Assembly: GCA_019421365.1 (NCBI GenBank)
Contig: JAHZFJ010000013.1
Span: forward strand, 1-64,000
Origin: Lachnospiraceae bacterium
Lineage (GTDB): Bacteria > Bacillota > Clostridia > Lachnospirales > Lachnospiraceae
Direction: 5' to 3'
DNA length: 64,000 bases
Shown here: piece by piece, positions 1 through 8,726 of the stretch
Layout of the letters: every line of letters starts with the position of its first letter
Numbering within the stretch: position 1 is the first letter of the stretch
Translations under genes and position numbers: made by a program
Notes under the pieces: generated by a model
Told to the model about the DNA's origin: nothing
Seen by the model: the letters and a program-made list of their open reading frames with translations, nothing else
Database searches by the model: none

Positions 1-51
1 CAGTATTGGTGCGGGTACAACGTACCTCGCGCCCCAACAGTTGACAAAGAG

Positions 52-96
52 CCAATAAAAAGTAAGAATCATAGCTAATGAGACTATGATCTTACT
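52..96 (-). terminator. Rho-independent terminator of the pse operon
   Basis: On the minus strand the arms AGTAAGATCATAG (84-96) and CTATGATTCTTACT (61-74) form a near-perfect stem followed by TTTTTATT. It lies about 40 bases past the stop of pseG and is the likely end of the glycosylation-island transcript. Seen directly; termination is inferred from stem plus U-tract. Confidence 0.8.
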
Positions 97-132
97 CTTA
101 TACTGTACAAAGTCTTGATTTCTTAATAAATA

Positions 133-1203
133 TTACTCTAAATTATTTATAATATCTGCAATTCTTTTTGCTCCGTAACCATCAACTAAATTTTTCATTC
201 TATTAGAGACGTTTTTTCTACAAGTTGAATCATTAAAATAATCGTATATTCCGCAAATAATTGATTCATATACTTTGTTCAATCCCGTTCTTATATCACC
301 ACAATACTTCGCAACTCCAATAGAATGGAAACCTTTAACCCCAGGTAACTGGTTATCCGCAAACGAGTAGGTAATCATAGGAACACCACAAGCGCATAAT
401 TCATACATAGTAGAACCTCCTGCAGTTATTGCAAGATCTGATTTTTTCATTAACTCCGACATATTAAGGACAGACATATGTAACTTAATATTCGGATATT
501 CCTTTGACATATCTCTCAGCTTCTCCTTATCGGCATTGAATTTACCTACAACCACATGAAATTTTATATTTCGTAATAAGCTATCCAATTTATCTTCCTT
601 GGAGCGTTTATTATCTGATAAATGATTTTCAATCAGGTATTGCAAAAATTTGTAGGCAACATGATAGCTATCAGATCCTCCAGTTGTCAATAAAACATTC
701 TGTATTGTACTAGATACATTACTTGCAATATCTCTAAATTCGTCTCTTAGAGGTGCATAACTGCAGCCTAGTACTAGCTTAGTATCTGTTATTTGATACA
801 ATTTCTCATATCCCAACCCATTAGCATAATTATTGTAGTTAATTAATACATCTATCGGATATGCGCAAGTAGCTAAGTCATCAAGGTATATAATTTTTGT
901 ATATCTACGAAGTTCACTTAGATATTTATCTGTTACAAAATAACTGTCTATCAATAAATTTTTTATGTTATATTGTTGAATTACTTTTATTAACTTCTCA
1001 ATCTCTAATTCCAGGTCATTCCACGTAGAATCAAGACATAGTACAGCATATCCATTACGTTCTATTAATTCTTTTGATTGTAAATCTGCTGTAATAAATG
1101 TCACTTCTTCTCCCAGTTTACTAATTTCCTTTGCTATAGACATGCATCTCATGACATGTCCTGTAGCGATGGTTGGATTGGCATCTGTACGGATATAAAA
1201 CAT
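133..1203 (-). CDS. pseG: UDP-2,4-diacetamido-2,4,6-trideoxy-beta-L-altropyranose hydrolase (PseG-like)
   Basis: Removes UDP from the 2,4-diacetamido sugar nucleotide to free the six-carbon precursor that PseI condenses with phosphoenolpyruvate in pseudaminic acid synthesis; cytoplasmic. The 356-residue protein opens with IRTDANPTIATGHVMRC, the family signature containing the catalytic His (His16), and has a GT-B-like C-terminal half with TTGGSDSYH near residue 173 and ITAGGSTMYELCACGVP near 260, typical of the nucleotide-binding lobe. The ATG at 1203 is preferred because GGAGG lies 6-7 bases upstream; a TTG one codon earlier is also open. It is the last gene of the island, after pseC, from which it is separated by a small hairpin. 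Assignment rests on motif order and on the neighbouring pse genes. Confidence 0.9.
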   Translation of the reverse strand: MFYIRTDANPTIATGHVMRCMSIAKEISKLGEEVTFITADLQSKELIERNGYAVLCLDSTWNDLELEIEKLIKVIQQYNIKNLLIDSYFVTDKYLSELRRYTKIIYLDDLATCAYPIDVLINYNNYANGLGYEKLYQITDTKLVLGCSYAPLRDEFRDIASNVSSTIQNVLLTTGGSDSYHVAYKFLQYLIENHLSDNKRSKEDKLDSLLRNIKFHVVVGKFNADKEKLRDMSKEYPNIKLHMSVLNMSELMKKSDLAITAGGSTMYELCACGVPMITYSFADNQLPGVKGFHSIGVAKYCGDIRTGLNKVYESIICGIYDYFNDSTCRKNVSNRMKNLVDGYGAKRIADIINNLE

Positions 1204-1221
1204 CAATTACCTCCTTTAAAA

Positions 1222-1264
1222 ATAACTGTTCCGTACTGAAAAGTCATAGCACATGAACAGTTAT
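1222..1264 (-). other. Inverted repeat between pseC and pseG
   Basis: Ten-base arms ATAACTGTTC (1222-1231) and GAACAGTTAT (1255-1264) flank a 23-base loop in the short spacer. There is no U-tract after it on the minus strand, so it is more likely an mRNA hairpin that tunes the downstream gene than a terminator. Confidence 0.45.
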
Positions 1265-1268
1265 CTAC

Positions 1269-2393
1269 TTACTTGCATAATTCAATTATTTTCTCTATTA
1301 CATATTCTTGTTGCTTCAGCGTTAAATCAGGGTACATAGGTATACTTATTATGTTCTCATATAATTCTTCCGCATGTTTACATGTTACAGTCTCATAACC
1401 ATGTTCTCTATAATACGGGAATGTATATACCGGGATATAATGCACATTAACACCTATTCCCAATGCTCGTAATTCCTCAAAAACCTGTCTTCGGTTTACG
1501 TTTTTCACTTGAATAACATATAAATGATAGCTATTATTGCATCCTTCTTTTTGAAATGGAACTACGATATTGGGATTTGCTGCAAATGCCTTATCATATC
1601 TCTTAGCTATTTCTCTTCTCTTAGCCACGAAATCATCTAATCTTCTCATTTGAGATACACCCAGTGCACATTGCACATCCGTTATACGATAATTATATCC
1701 TAAAGCAATTTGTTCATAGTACCATGAACCTTCATCGCGAGATAATAACTCCGGATCTCTGGTAATTCCATGGGTTCTAAATAAGATAAGTTTATCATAT
1801 AATTCCTTGTTATTCGTCATAACCATACCACCTTCTGCCGTTGTGATATGTTTCACTGGATGAAAACTAAATGTAGTCATATCAGACATACTACCAATTC
1901 TATTTCCTTTATATTCTGCCCCTAATGCATGGGCAGCATCTTCAATAACTATAAGATTATGATCTTTAGCTATTTTATGAATAGCATCCATATCACAGGG
2001 TTGTCCGGTATAATGAACTGCGACAATTGCTTTTGTTCTTGTAGTTATCTTTCTTTTAATGTCTTCTGGATCTATGTTATATGTAACAGGATCTATATCT
2101 GCAAATACCGGTTTTCCTCCACAATATAAAACACAATTTGAAGATGCTGCAAAAGTAATTGGTGTTGTAATTACTTCATCACCTTCGCCTATTCCAGCAG
2201 CAAAACAAGCCGCATGTAACGCTGCCGTGCCATTAGATATAGCCACTGCATATTTAGCACCAACATATTTAGCTACGCAGCTTTCAAATTCTTCTACTTT
2301 AGGTCCTGTTGTAAGAAAATCAGAACGTAGTGTTTCCACTACTGCCCTAATATCTTCTTCGTCTATTGACTGTTTTCCGTATGGGATGTACAT
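1269..2393 (-). CDS. pseC: UDP-4-amino-4,6-dideoxy-N-acetyl-beta-L-altrosamine transaminase (PseC-like)
   Basis: PLP-dependent aminotransferase that puts the 4-amino group on the keto sugar made by PseB, the second step of pseudaminic acid synthesis. The 374-residue protein is the usual length for the DegT/DnrJ/EryC1 family. It begins IPYGKQSIDEEDIRAVVETL, very typical of PseC, has IEDAAHALGAEYKG (PLP-contacting Asp, about residue 150) and FHPVKHITTAEGGM, in which the Lys forms the Schiff base (about residue 181). GGAG sits 8 bases before the ATG. It lies between the PIG-L deacetylase gene and pseG. The other enzymes of the same pathway in the island make the substrate assignment firm. Confidence 0.93.
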   Translation of the reverse strand: MYIPYGKQSIDEEDIRAVVETLRSDFLTTGPKVEEFESCVAKYVGAKYAVAISNGTAALHAACFAAGIGEGDEVITTPITFAASSNCVLYCGGKPVFADIDPVTYNIDPEDIKRKITTRTKAIVAVHYTGQPCDMDAIHKIAKDHNLIVIEDAAHALGAEYKGNRIGSMSDMTTFSFHPVKHITTAEGGMVMTNNKELYDKLILFRTHGITRDPELLSRDEGSWYYEQIALGYNYRITDVQCALGVSQMRRLDDFVAKRREIAKRYDKAFAANPNIVVPFQKEGCNNSYHLYVIQVKNVNRRQVFEELRALGIGVNVHYIPVYTFPYYREHGYETVTCKHAEELYENIISIPMYPDLTLKQQEYVIEKIIELCK

Positions 2394-2463
2394 AGGATCA
2401 ACTCCTTATCCTGATATTAATTATATGTGATATAAGTCTTTTTCACTTTCACAAGACTTATTA

Positions 2464-3147
2464 TTATTCAATAATTTTACGAATGCATTGAAATGCTTCT
2501 ACATATTTTCTTCCAATTATTAAACCTCTATTCTTGGCTAATAGCTCAATCCCCTCTATTGATCTTGGATGAGGATATTCGCACAGTTCTGTTCCATAAC
2601 ATTTCATAGCTTCTTTTTTTAATTCAATATATTTTTCTATATCTATAAATACATTTGGAGCAAAACTATGTTCTCGCCCAAAATTCCATTCCGTTGATGA
2701 TAACGTTTCAAATGTATATATTTCCTTAACTGAGCAGTTGTTTATAGGCCTTGTAGCCGTAATAACCGCTTGATATGTGTACTGATGATCTATATTTAAA
2801 TCACCTGAATGATGTGTATAAATAACATTTGGCATATATTCATTTACTTTCCGTTCTACAACCTTAACAATATCAAGTAAGTCAACCTGATCAAATCTAT
2901 TATCTGGGAAATCAGCAAATTCCACCTTATTATAACCAATTATCTTTGCAGATTTCAACGTATCCGTATGAAGTTTCTCTAATATTTCTTTATCAACTAA
3001 TTTTCTTTCATTAAATCTAGATGTCTGACCTTCTCCTAGAATCATACCTTGAACTATATCCCCATTTGCAACATGCCATGCAACAGTGCCTCCAACACCT
3101 AAAATTTCATCGTCAGGATGTGCTGCTATAACTAGTATCTTATTCAT
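2464..3147 (-). CDS. PIG-L (LmbE-like) family N-deacetylase
   Basis: Zinc-dependent deacetylase of the PIG-L/LmbE family, which removes N-acetyl groups from amino sugars. The 227-residue protein starts with VIAAHPDDEILGVGGT, the metal-binding PHPDDE-type motif at residues 8-13, and has IYTHHSGDLNIDHQ (His-rich metal/catalytic motif, about residue 109). The gene overlaps the formyltransferase gene by 8 bases and follows a GNAT acetyltransferase, so the three are probably co-translated and act on the same amine. I infer that it removes an acetyl group from a pseudaminate-pathway sugar so that another acyl group can be installed. The exact substrate cannot be read from sequence. Confidence 0.82.
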   Translation of the reverse strand: MNKILVIAAHPDDEILGVGGTVAWHVANGDIVQGMILGEGQTSRFNERKLVDKEILEKLHTDTLKSAKIIGYNKVEFADFPDNRFDQVDLLDIVKVVERKVNEYMPNVIYTHHSGDLNIDHQYTYQAVITATRPINNCSVKEIYTFETLSSTEWNFGREHSFAPNVFIDIEKYIELKKEAMKCYGTELCEYPHPRSIEGIELLAKNRGLIIGRKYVEAFQCIRKIIE

Positions 3148-3829
3148 TGTTTATCTCCTCTATCTCTACATCAGCGACAATTTTACCATTTTTTTTTGTA
3201 GCTCTTGAAAATGATAGTTTAAGATTCCCATATTGTATAAAACTATTAGGATATCCTTCCGCGTCTAACATACGTATGTAATCATAAGCTGTATCTAATG
3301 ACATGGTTGGAAGTAGTTCTCCATCTTCTGGTTTTCTACGTTTAAATGCTACAATTTCCCCTTCTTGTTCAACGGGAACAATACTTTTAGTTATTATTTC
3401 AGGTATCATTTTCTGAAATATTATTTTACTTGCCCTCATATAGATTTCTTCTGCACTACCATACAAGCTTAGTGGATATTTCATATATATCGGACCAGCA
3501 TCTAATTCCTTAACAACCTTAATTGCAGAGATTTTTGTCTCTTCTAATCCATTGACGATAAGATTTTGAAGCGGACTTCCTCCTCTACCATAAGGCAAAT
3601 CTGTCATGTGAAATACAACACAGTTATATTTTGAATATATTTCCTCTGGGATTATATAGGACCAGTGTGGAAAAAAAATAAAATCCGGCTGAAAATTTGA
3701 TATTTCTTCATTACTAAATTCATTTTTTTCTGATATTAATCGGAATTGGTGTTCTGAATTATGATAATTAATTAACTTCTGTGCATAAGATATATTCCAT
3801 GACTTCAAAGTACATAATATTATCCTCAT
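3140..3829 (-). CDS. Formyltransferase-fold protein, probable sugar N-formyltransferase
   Basis: Shows the formyl_trans_N fold seen in methionyl-tRNA and sugar N-formyltransferases: FIFFPHWSYIIPEEIY around residue 51, VVFHMTDLPYGRGGSPLQNLI around 71-91 (catalytic His followed by the LPYGRG loop), and ELDAGPIYMKYPL (the conserved Asp-Ala-Gly-Pro) around 108. At 229 residues it is shorter than tRNA formyltransferases (about 310) and lacks their C-terminal tRNA domain, which points to a small-molecule substrate. The start overlaps the GNAT gene by 4 bases and the end overlaps the PIG-L gene by 8. Likely role: N10-formyl-tetrahydrofolate-dependent formylation of an amino group on the nonulosonate precursor. 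Family assignment is solid; the substrate is inferred. Confidence 0.8.
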   Translation of the reverse strand: MRIILCTLKSWNISYAQKLINYHNSEHQFRLISEKNEFSNEEISNFQPDFIFFPHWSYIIPEEIYSKYNCVVFHMTDLPYGRGGSPLQNLIVNGLEETKISAIKVVKELDAGPIYMKYPLSLYGSAEEIYMRASKIIFQKMIPEIITKSIVPVEQEGEIVAFKRRKPEDGELLPTMSLDTAYDYIRMLDAEGYPNSFIQYGNLKLSFSRATKKNGKIVADVEIEEINNE

Positions 3830-4290
3830 AACTCCGCCTCCATTCCCTTAATTTCTTTACTAAACTCAAAATAACTTGGGTATTCGCTGCATAAATACCC
3901 CAACTTTTCAAATCTATTAATTGAAGAAGAATTTTCTTTTTTTACTTGTGCAACTAATGTTAAATTTTTATTTCGTATGATTAGTTCCTGCTCTACTAAT
4001 TTTAATATAATTGTACCAAAACCTCTATTTCTATGTTTCTTTTGTATACTGTAATCAATATATGCTTTTTCTTTTTTATAGTCTAATCTAATTTGACCGA
4101 TTGGGTCATCATTATCCATTAATATAAATATTGAACATTGTTCCGATTTGTATCGATTTATAAACCAATCCTTATGAACAGAATATTCTATCTTCTCGGT
4201 ATTAAATGCATAACTTCTCACATCTTCATCATTAGCCCATTGAAACAACATATCCATATCACTTATATTAACTTTTCTCAAATATTGCAT
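3826..4290 (-). CDS. GNAT N-acetyltransferase, PseH-like
   Basis: A 154-residue GNAT-fold protein. The acetyl-CoA binding motif A is visible as IQKKHRNRGFGTIILKLVEQ (about residues 82-101), followed by the Asn-containing VKKENSSSINRFEKLGYL typical of RimI-like GNATs. In pseudaminic acid pathways PseH N-acetylates the 4-amino sugar made by PseC, and the gene sits between pseI and the formyltransferase, matching that role. A RimJ/RimI-type function cannot be excluded from sequence alone. AGGTGG lies 4 bases before the ATG. The stop overlaps the next start (ATGA), indicating translational coupling. Confidence 0.75.
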   Translation of the reverse strand: MQYLRKVNISDMDMLFQWANDEDVRSYAFNTEKIEYSVHKDWFINRYKSEQCSIFILMDNDDPIGQIRLDYKKEKAYIDYSIQKKHRNRGFGTIILKLVEQELIIRNKNLTLVAQVKKENSSSINRFEKLGYLCSEYPSYFEFSKEIKGMEAEL

Positions 4291-4298
4291 ATAACCAC

Positions 4299-5327
4299 CT
4301 ATTCAATTAAATCCCAGCTTAAAGGTGTCCCTTTGCTTATATTAGTATTAGCTGACATGGAAAGTACTTTAGAATAATATTTAGGTTCTAATCCAAAACT
4401 AGGACGAATTATTCTTGTATTTTTTTCAGTTAATAATTCACCTTTTTCTATATCTTCGACTACAAAAATTGATCTTCTAAATGAAACATTCTCTTTTTCT
4501 TGTTCACTTGGCCCATAACTTACTTTTCCAATAGCCAGCTCAACATTTCTAATATCTTCAACCATTTTTTTGAACTCCGATACCTCCATGGAAAAAGATG
4601 AATCAGGATTACTTATATCTCTACTTATGCAAAAATGCTTTTCTATAATAGAAGCTCCCATGGCTACCGCAGTAACTGCCCCTAAAGATCCCATCGAATG
4701 ATCTGATAAGCCTACTGGCAAGTTGAATTTTTTCTTCATATCAACCATTGTTTTTAAATTCATATTACTTGTAATAGCTGGATAAGCGCTAGAACATTTT
4801 AATAAGGCTAAGTTATTATTCCCTTGATTGTGTACAGCATGTACTGCTTCTTCAATTTCTTCTAATGTTCCCATTCCCGTTGACATAATAATTGGTTTTT
4901 GCTTAGAAGCTATATATTCAATCAATGGTATATCAACTAATTCAAAAGATGCAACTTTATAAAATTCCATCCCAATACTCTCTAGAAAATCAACCGATGT
5001 TTTATCAAATGGAGTTGAGAAAAAATCAATCCCTATTTTATCTGCTTCTTCTTTTAACTCAGCTTGCCATTCCCAAGGAGTAAAAGCTTTTTGATACAAC
5101 TTGTATAAATTCTCACCTTTCCAAGTACCATTAGTTATTTGGAAATATTTATTATCACAATCAATAGTCATAGTATCAGGAGTATATGTTTGAATCTTTA
5201 TACAATTGGCACCAGCTTCTTTAGCCGCATGAATAATTTCTTTCGCTCTTGATAAACTTCCAGCATGGTTTGCGGACATTTCAGCTATTATATAAGCAGG
5301 TTTATTAACTAAATCGCTATAGTTCAT
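4299..5327 (-). CDS. pseI: Pseudaminic acid synthase (PseI)
   Basis: Condenses the PseG product with phosphoenolpyruvate to give pseudaminic acid. The 342-residue protein has the NeuB TIM-barrel domain (residues 1-275) starting PAYIIAEMSANHAGSL, with CIKIQTYTPDTMTID, GLSDHSMG and IEKHFCISRDISNPDSSFSM, then a C-terminal SAF/antifreeze-like domain (about 285-342) containing FRRSIFVVEDIEKGE. The EMSANHAGS version of the opening motif is typical of PseI rather than NeuB. The gene overlaps pseF by 11 bases. It differs in architecture from the second nonulosonate synthase of the island at 24400-25902, which has an extra cupin domain. Confidence 0.92.
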   Translation of the reverse strand: MNYSDLVNKPAYIIAEMSANHAGSLSRAKEIIHAAKEAGANCIKIQTYTPDTMTIDCDNKYFQITNGTWKGENLYKLYQKAFTPWEWQAELKEEADKIGIDFFSTPFDKTSVDFLESIGMEFYKVASFELVDIPLIEYIASKQKPIIMSTGMGTLEEIEEAVHAVHNQGNNNLALLKCSSAYPAITSNMNLKTMVDMKKKFNLPVGLSDHSMGSLGAVTAVAMGASIIEKHFCISRDISNPDSSFSMEVSEFKKMVEDIRNVELAIGKVSYGPSEQEKENVSFRRSIFVVEDIEKGELLTEKNTRIIRPSFGLEPKYYSKVLSMSANTNISKGTPLSWDLIE

Positions 5328-6069
5328 CTTTTTCTCCTTTATAAATTACTTGATTCTGCATTACTTCTTTATTAATATTAACCCATTCAGGATGATTTTT
5401 ATATTCATTAATAATTTCATTATAGTGAAATATTTTATTCTCTCTATATAAAACATTATATATAGAGAGAACAAGCATTCTATCTTCTACTGTATCCATA
5501 GTCCAACGCAATTTTGAATAATCCTCTCCCACTTTAGTTGACCTTAGCGAGGTGAATTTTTCATCATTCCTATATAAATATGGTGTAACGTGTTCAAGAC
5601 ATTCAGAATCTGATGCTTCAGCATGTGCTCTCGTCAACGCTGAAAACTGCATAACTTCCACAGCCATACCAATAGGAAGTCCTTCTCGATAGTATAAATA
5701 ATCTATATCTTTTTCATTAATAAACATCGTTATTGCTTCATCAATAATTTGTGGATCTACTAAGGCATTATCACCTGTTAAGCGAATAACTATATCTGGA
5801 TTATAATGATTTGCACATCTCCAAAACCTGTCTAAAACATTATGTTGGCTTCCCCTGTAATATGGAATACTAAACTGTTTTGCAAATATTTCAACATCGT
5901 CATCATCTTTTTCATCAGATGTAGCAATAACAATATTATCCACTAAGGAACTCTGCTTGGCACGTTCAACAATATGCCATAGCATTGGTTTTCCACATAT
6001 ATCTGATAGTATTTTTTTTGGCAGTCTGCTCGAAGCCATTCTAGCTTGAATAATTGCAATTATTTTCAT
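5317..6069 (-). CDS. pseF: CMP-pseudaminic acid synthetase-like cytidylyltransferase (PseF/SpsF family)
   Basis: Activates the finished nonulosonic acid with CTP so that a glycosyltransferase can use it. The 250-residue protein begins IIAIIQARMASSRLPKKIL, the CTP-binding motif of the acylneuraminate cytidylyltransferase/SpsF group, and has VIRLTGDNALVDPQIID near residue 94, with the conserved Asp of the metal site. It overlaps pseI by 11 bases, so its product very probably handles the PseI product. A second, clearly different CMP-synthetase lies at 25942-26952. SpsF-like proteins are sometimes annotated only as glycosyltransferases; the context favours CMP-Pse synthesis. Confidence 0.83.
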   Translation of the reverse strand: MKIIAIIQARMASSRLPKKILSDICGKPMLWHIVERAKQSSLVDNIVIATSDEKDDDDVEIFAKQFSIPYYRGSQHNVLDRFWRCANHYNPDIVIRLTGDNALVDPQIIDEAITMFINEKDIDYLYYREGLPIGMAVEVMQFSALTRAHAEASDSECLEHVTPYLYRNDEKFTSLRSTKVGEDYSKLRWTMDTVEDRMLVLSIYNVLYRENKIFHYNEIINEYKNHPEWVNINKEVMQNQVIYKGEKDEL

Positions 6070-6079
6070 ATAGTCTCCC

Positions 6080-6949
6080 TCAACTTTTAAAATTCCATAA
6101 CCTTGGATCTACTATATTTTTATCAATACTTTTACTATGAAAGATAAATTCTTGTATCTCCTTATTAGAAAATTCAACTATGGTCTTTGATATATCTATA
6201 TTTTGGAATAGTTGTTCTATATTTTCGCACCCAACTATAAAATCAGTAATACAAGTTTCTTGTTTAACAAAAGACATCGCTAATTCTACTATTGAAATAT
6301 TTTTTTTCTCAGATATATTATTTATCCAATTCAGATAATTTCTAATTTTATCATTAGATGCTTTTTGAGAATTCATTAATAAAAGTCCTTGCAAATAGAT
6401 ACTTCTCGCATATATTGTGAATTTTTCACATGCTCGTAATAACAAATCATTTTCTTTCCATCTATAACAATCTAAAATATTAAATGGAATTTGGACAACA
6501 TCTATTAATTCCGATAACCCTTCTAAAATATAACGCAATTCTTCTGGTTCATAAATTGATATTCCTATTTCTTTGACAATATTTCGATTCCTTAGTTCAA
6601 CCAGTTTGTCCATTATTCTTTTATCTTTACACTGTTCAAATCTATGTAAATAGATAGTGTGTACATAATCATATCCTAATTTATCCAAACTACGATTTAC
6701 TAAAGCTGATAGATTATCTTCTTCTATTTCTGTTGGTAATTTGGTACATACATCAAAATAATTTCCACTCTTTAAGGAATATTCACCTATTAACTTTTCA
6801 GAATCTCCATAGGAACTTGCTGTATCCAACATATGAATACCATTATTGTAGGCATAATTTAACATTTCAAATGTTTCTTTCTTAGAGGGTTTTCCAGTTC
6901 TATTATTAATACCATAATTTAAACCTAACTGTGCCGTTCCTAATATCAT
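6080..6949 (-). CDS. Aldo/keto reductase family protein
   Basis: A 289-residue NAD(P)H-dependent aldo/keto reductase. Visible features are GTAQLGLNYGINN near the start, MLDTASSYGDSEKLIGEY with the catalytic Asp and Tyr (about residues 42-59), the His in TIYLHRFEQ near residue 101, and a C-terminal FIVGCENIEQL. The preferred start is the ATG at 6949, 9 bases after GAGGAG; a GTG ten codons upstream is open but has no ribosome site. It sits between an SDR gene and pseF. AKRs occur in some bacterial nonulosonate clusters, where they are presumed to reduce a keto intermediate. Which intermediate is reduced here is unknown. Confidence 0.78.
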   Translation of the reverse strand: MILGTAQLGLNYGINNRTGKPSKKETFEMLNYAYNNGIHMLDTASSYGDSEKLIGEYSLKSGNYFDVCTKLPTEIEEDNLSALVNRSLDKLGYDYVHTIYLHRFEQCKDKRIMDKLVELRNRNIVKEIGISIYEPEELRYILEGLSELIDVVQIPFNILDCYRWKENDLLLRACEKFTIYARSIYLQGLLLMNSQKASNDKIRNYLNWINNISEKKNISIVELAMSFVKQETCITDFIVGCENIEQLFQNIDISKTIVEFSNKEIQEFIFHSKSIDKNIVDPRLWNFKS

Positions 6950-6962
6950 CTTAATTATCTCC

Positions 6963-7697
6963 TCATATATACTGACCACAATCGATTTGATATACTTGTC
7001 CAGTTATATTATTAGCTCCATCCCCTGCTAAAAATAAAATTAAACTAGCTACTTCATCGGGCTTAGTCAATCTGCGTATAGAACATTCATCTAATACTAG
7101 TTTTTTAATTAGTTCACTTGTATTTTTCTGGCCATCAGTATCAATATATCCCGGAGCAACAACATTGCAATTAATGTTATATTGTCCTAGTTCTTTAGCT
7201 ATTGTTTTTGTAAATCCTTCAATACCAGCCTTTCCAGTTGAATAGGCAATACTACCTTCTCTACCTCTCATTCCATTTATTGAACCTATATTAATAATTT
7301 TACCATAACATTGATTCATAAAATAATCACATACGGCTTTAGAGTAATTAACCACTGGATACAAAACATTATTTATAGTATAAGAAAAATTATCAATATT
7401 TAAGTTTTTAAGAGAACTGTCTTTTGCACTTGCTGCATTATTTATAAGAACATCCAATCCATTAAAATGCTCTATACATTTATTTACTGCGTTAATAGCT
7501 TGTAAGTAATCTGAAGCATCTGCTTTTATTGAGTATATATTTTCACCATATTGTTGTTGTAATTTCTTTGCATTTTCTTCACTATTTCTATAAGTAAAGC
7601 ATACATTTGCACCCTCTTCAATAAATTTACTAACAAGTACTCTTCCAAGTCCAGATGCTCCGCCAGTAATAAAAACTACTTTATTTTTAACAGACAT
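6963..7697 (-). CDS. Short-chain dehydrogenase/reductase (SDR)
   Basis: A 244-residue classical SDR. It has the Rossmann motif VFITGGASGLGRVL at residues 9-22, VLINNAASA near 85, and the catalytic YSTGKAG (Tyr-x3-Lys) near 152, with IINIGSINGMRGREG carrying the catalytic Ser. FabG and PtmA (from Campylobacter legionaminic acid loci) are similar in size and layout. The gene lies between pseB and an aldo/keto reductase, so a reductive tailoring step on the sugar is likely. A fatty-acid role is unlikely in this context. GAAGGA precedes the ATG. Confidence 0.8.
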   Translation of the reverse strand: MSVKNKVVFITGGASGLGRVLVSKFIEEGANVCFTYRNSEENAKKLQQQYGENIYSIKADASDYLQAINAVNKCIEHFNGLDVLINNAASAKDSSLKNLNIDNFSYTINNVLYPVVNYSKAVCDYFMNQCYGKIINIGSINGMRGREGSIAYSTGKAGIEGFTKTIAKELGQYNINCNVVAPGYIDTDGQKNTSELIKKLVLDECSIRRLTKPDEVASLILFLAGDGANNITGQVYQIDCGQYI

Positions 7698-7712
7698 ATT
7701 ATTTCCTTCTCT

Positions 7713-8711
7713 CTAAATATGCATTTTTTCCAATTCTTTTCTTAATTCCTTAATTCCATACCATACATTATTAGTACCTGAATTATATTCAAATCCTTCT
7801 GCAACTGCTACCCCTCCAGGAAGTAAAACACGTTCAATATTCATCCATTCATAATTAGGATATACAATATAGTGATTGTCATATTCATACGTAGTTCTAG
7901 AATCATCTTTAGTTACCATCACCTCATGTAACTTTTCTCCTTCTCGAATTCCAATCTCAGTTAATCTAACATCTGATTTCATCGCTAATGCTAGATCAGT
8001 AATTTTAAATGATGGAATTTTAGATATAAAGGTTTCTCCTCCCTGCGATTCTTCCAAAGCTTTAAATACTAGTTCAACACCTTGTTCTAATGTAATCCAG
8101 AATCTAGTCATGCGTTTGTCAGTAATTGGTAACACTTCCTCATTATTATCAATAAGTCTTTTAAATAGAGGAATTACAGAACCTCTACTTCCTGCAACAT
8201 TCCCATATCTCACAATAGAAAACTTAGTTTCTTTATATCCTGAATATGAATTAGCCGCTATGAATAATTTGTCAGATACTAATTTAGTACCACCATATAA
8301 ATTAATTGGATTAACTGCCTTATCTGTTGATAACGCAACTACTCTCTTTACATTATGATCCAGTGCTGCATCTATAACATTCTGGGCACCATGGATATTA
8401 GTCTTAATTGCTTCAAATGGATTATACTCGCAAGTTGGTACTTGTTTCATAGCTGCTGCATGAATAACAAAATCAACATTTTCAAAAGCACGATATAATC
8501 TATCCTTATCTCTCACATCACCAATAAAAAACCTTACTTTTGATAAATCCACTTTATCAGCAAATTCTTCCTTCATAACACTTTGCTTAAATTCATCCCT
8601 TGAATAGATAATTACTTTATTAGGAGAATATCTTTCAAATATCATTGATAAACATTTTTTTCCAAATGATCCCGTTCCACCAGTAATTAATATATTTTTA
8701 CCATTTAGCAT
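7713..8711 (-). CDS. pseB: UDP-N-acetylglucosamine 4,6-dehydratase, inverting (PseB)
   Basis: First enzyme of pseudaminic acid synthesis: dehydrates UDP-GlcNAc and inverts C5. The 332-residue extended SDR has the NADP motif ILITGGTGSFGKKCL at residues 7-21, the catalytic STDKAVNPINLYGGTK block (Asp-Lys and Tyr-x3-Lys, about 124-139) and FSIVRYGNVAGSRGSVIPLF, all very typical of PseB/FlaA1. The full pathway PseB-PseC-(GNAT)-PseG-PseI-PseF is present in the island although spread over 8.5 kb. The ATG has a clear ribosome site. Confidence 0.94.
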   Translation of the reverse strand: MLNGKNILITGGTGSFGKKCLSMIFERYSPNKVIIYSRDEFKQSVMKEEFADKVDLSKVRFFIGDVRDKDRLYRAFENVDFVIHAAAMKQVPTCEYNPFEAIKTNIHGAQNVIDAALDHNVKRVVALSTDKAVNPINLYGGTKLVSDKLFIAANSYSGYKETKFSIVRYGNVAGSRGSVIPLFKRLIDNNEEVLPITDKRMTRFWITLEQGVELVFKALEESQGGETFISKIPSFKITDLALAMKSDVRLTEIGIREGEKLHEVMVTKDDSRTTYEYDNHYIVYPNYEWMNIERVLLPGGVAVAEGFEYNSGTNNVWYGIKELRKELEKMHI

Positions 8712-8726
8712 CGCTCCATGCCTCCT

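Noticed and set aside
1..51. A hairpin at the left edge (GGGTAC-AAC-GTACCT)
   Set aside because: The stem is short and the feature is cut by the window edge, so nothing firm can be said.
2059..2430. A 123-codon plus-strand frame opposite pseC
   Set aside because: It is antisense to a clear PLP enzyme, low in recognisable motifs and has no ribosome site; typical shadow of a conserved gene.
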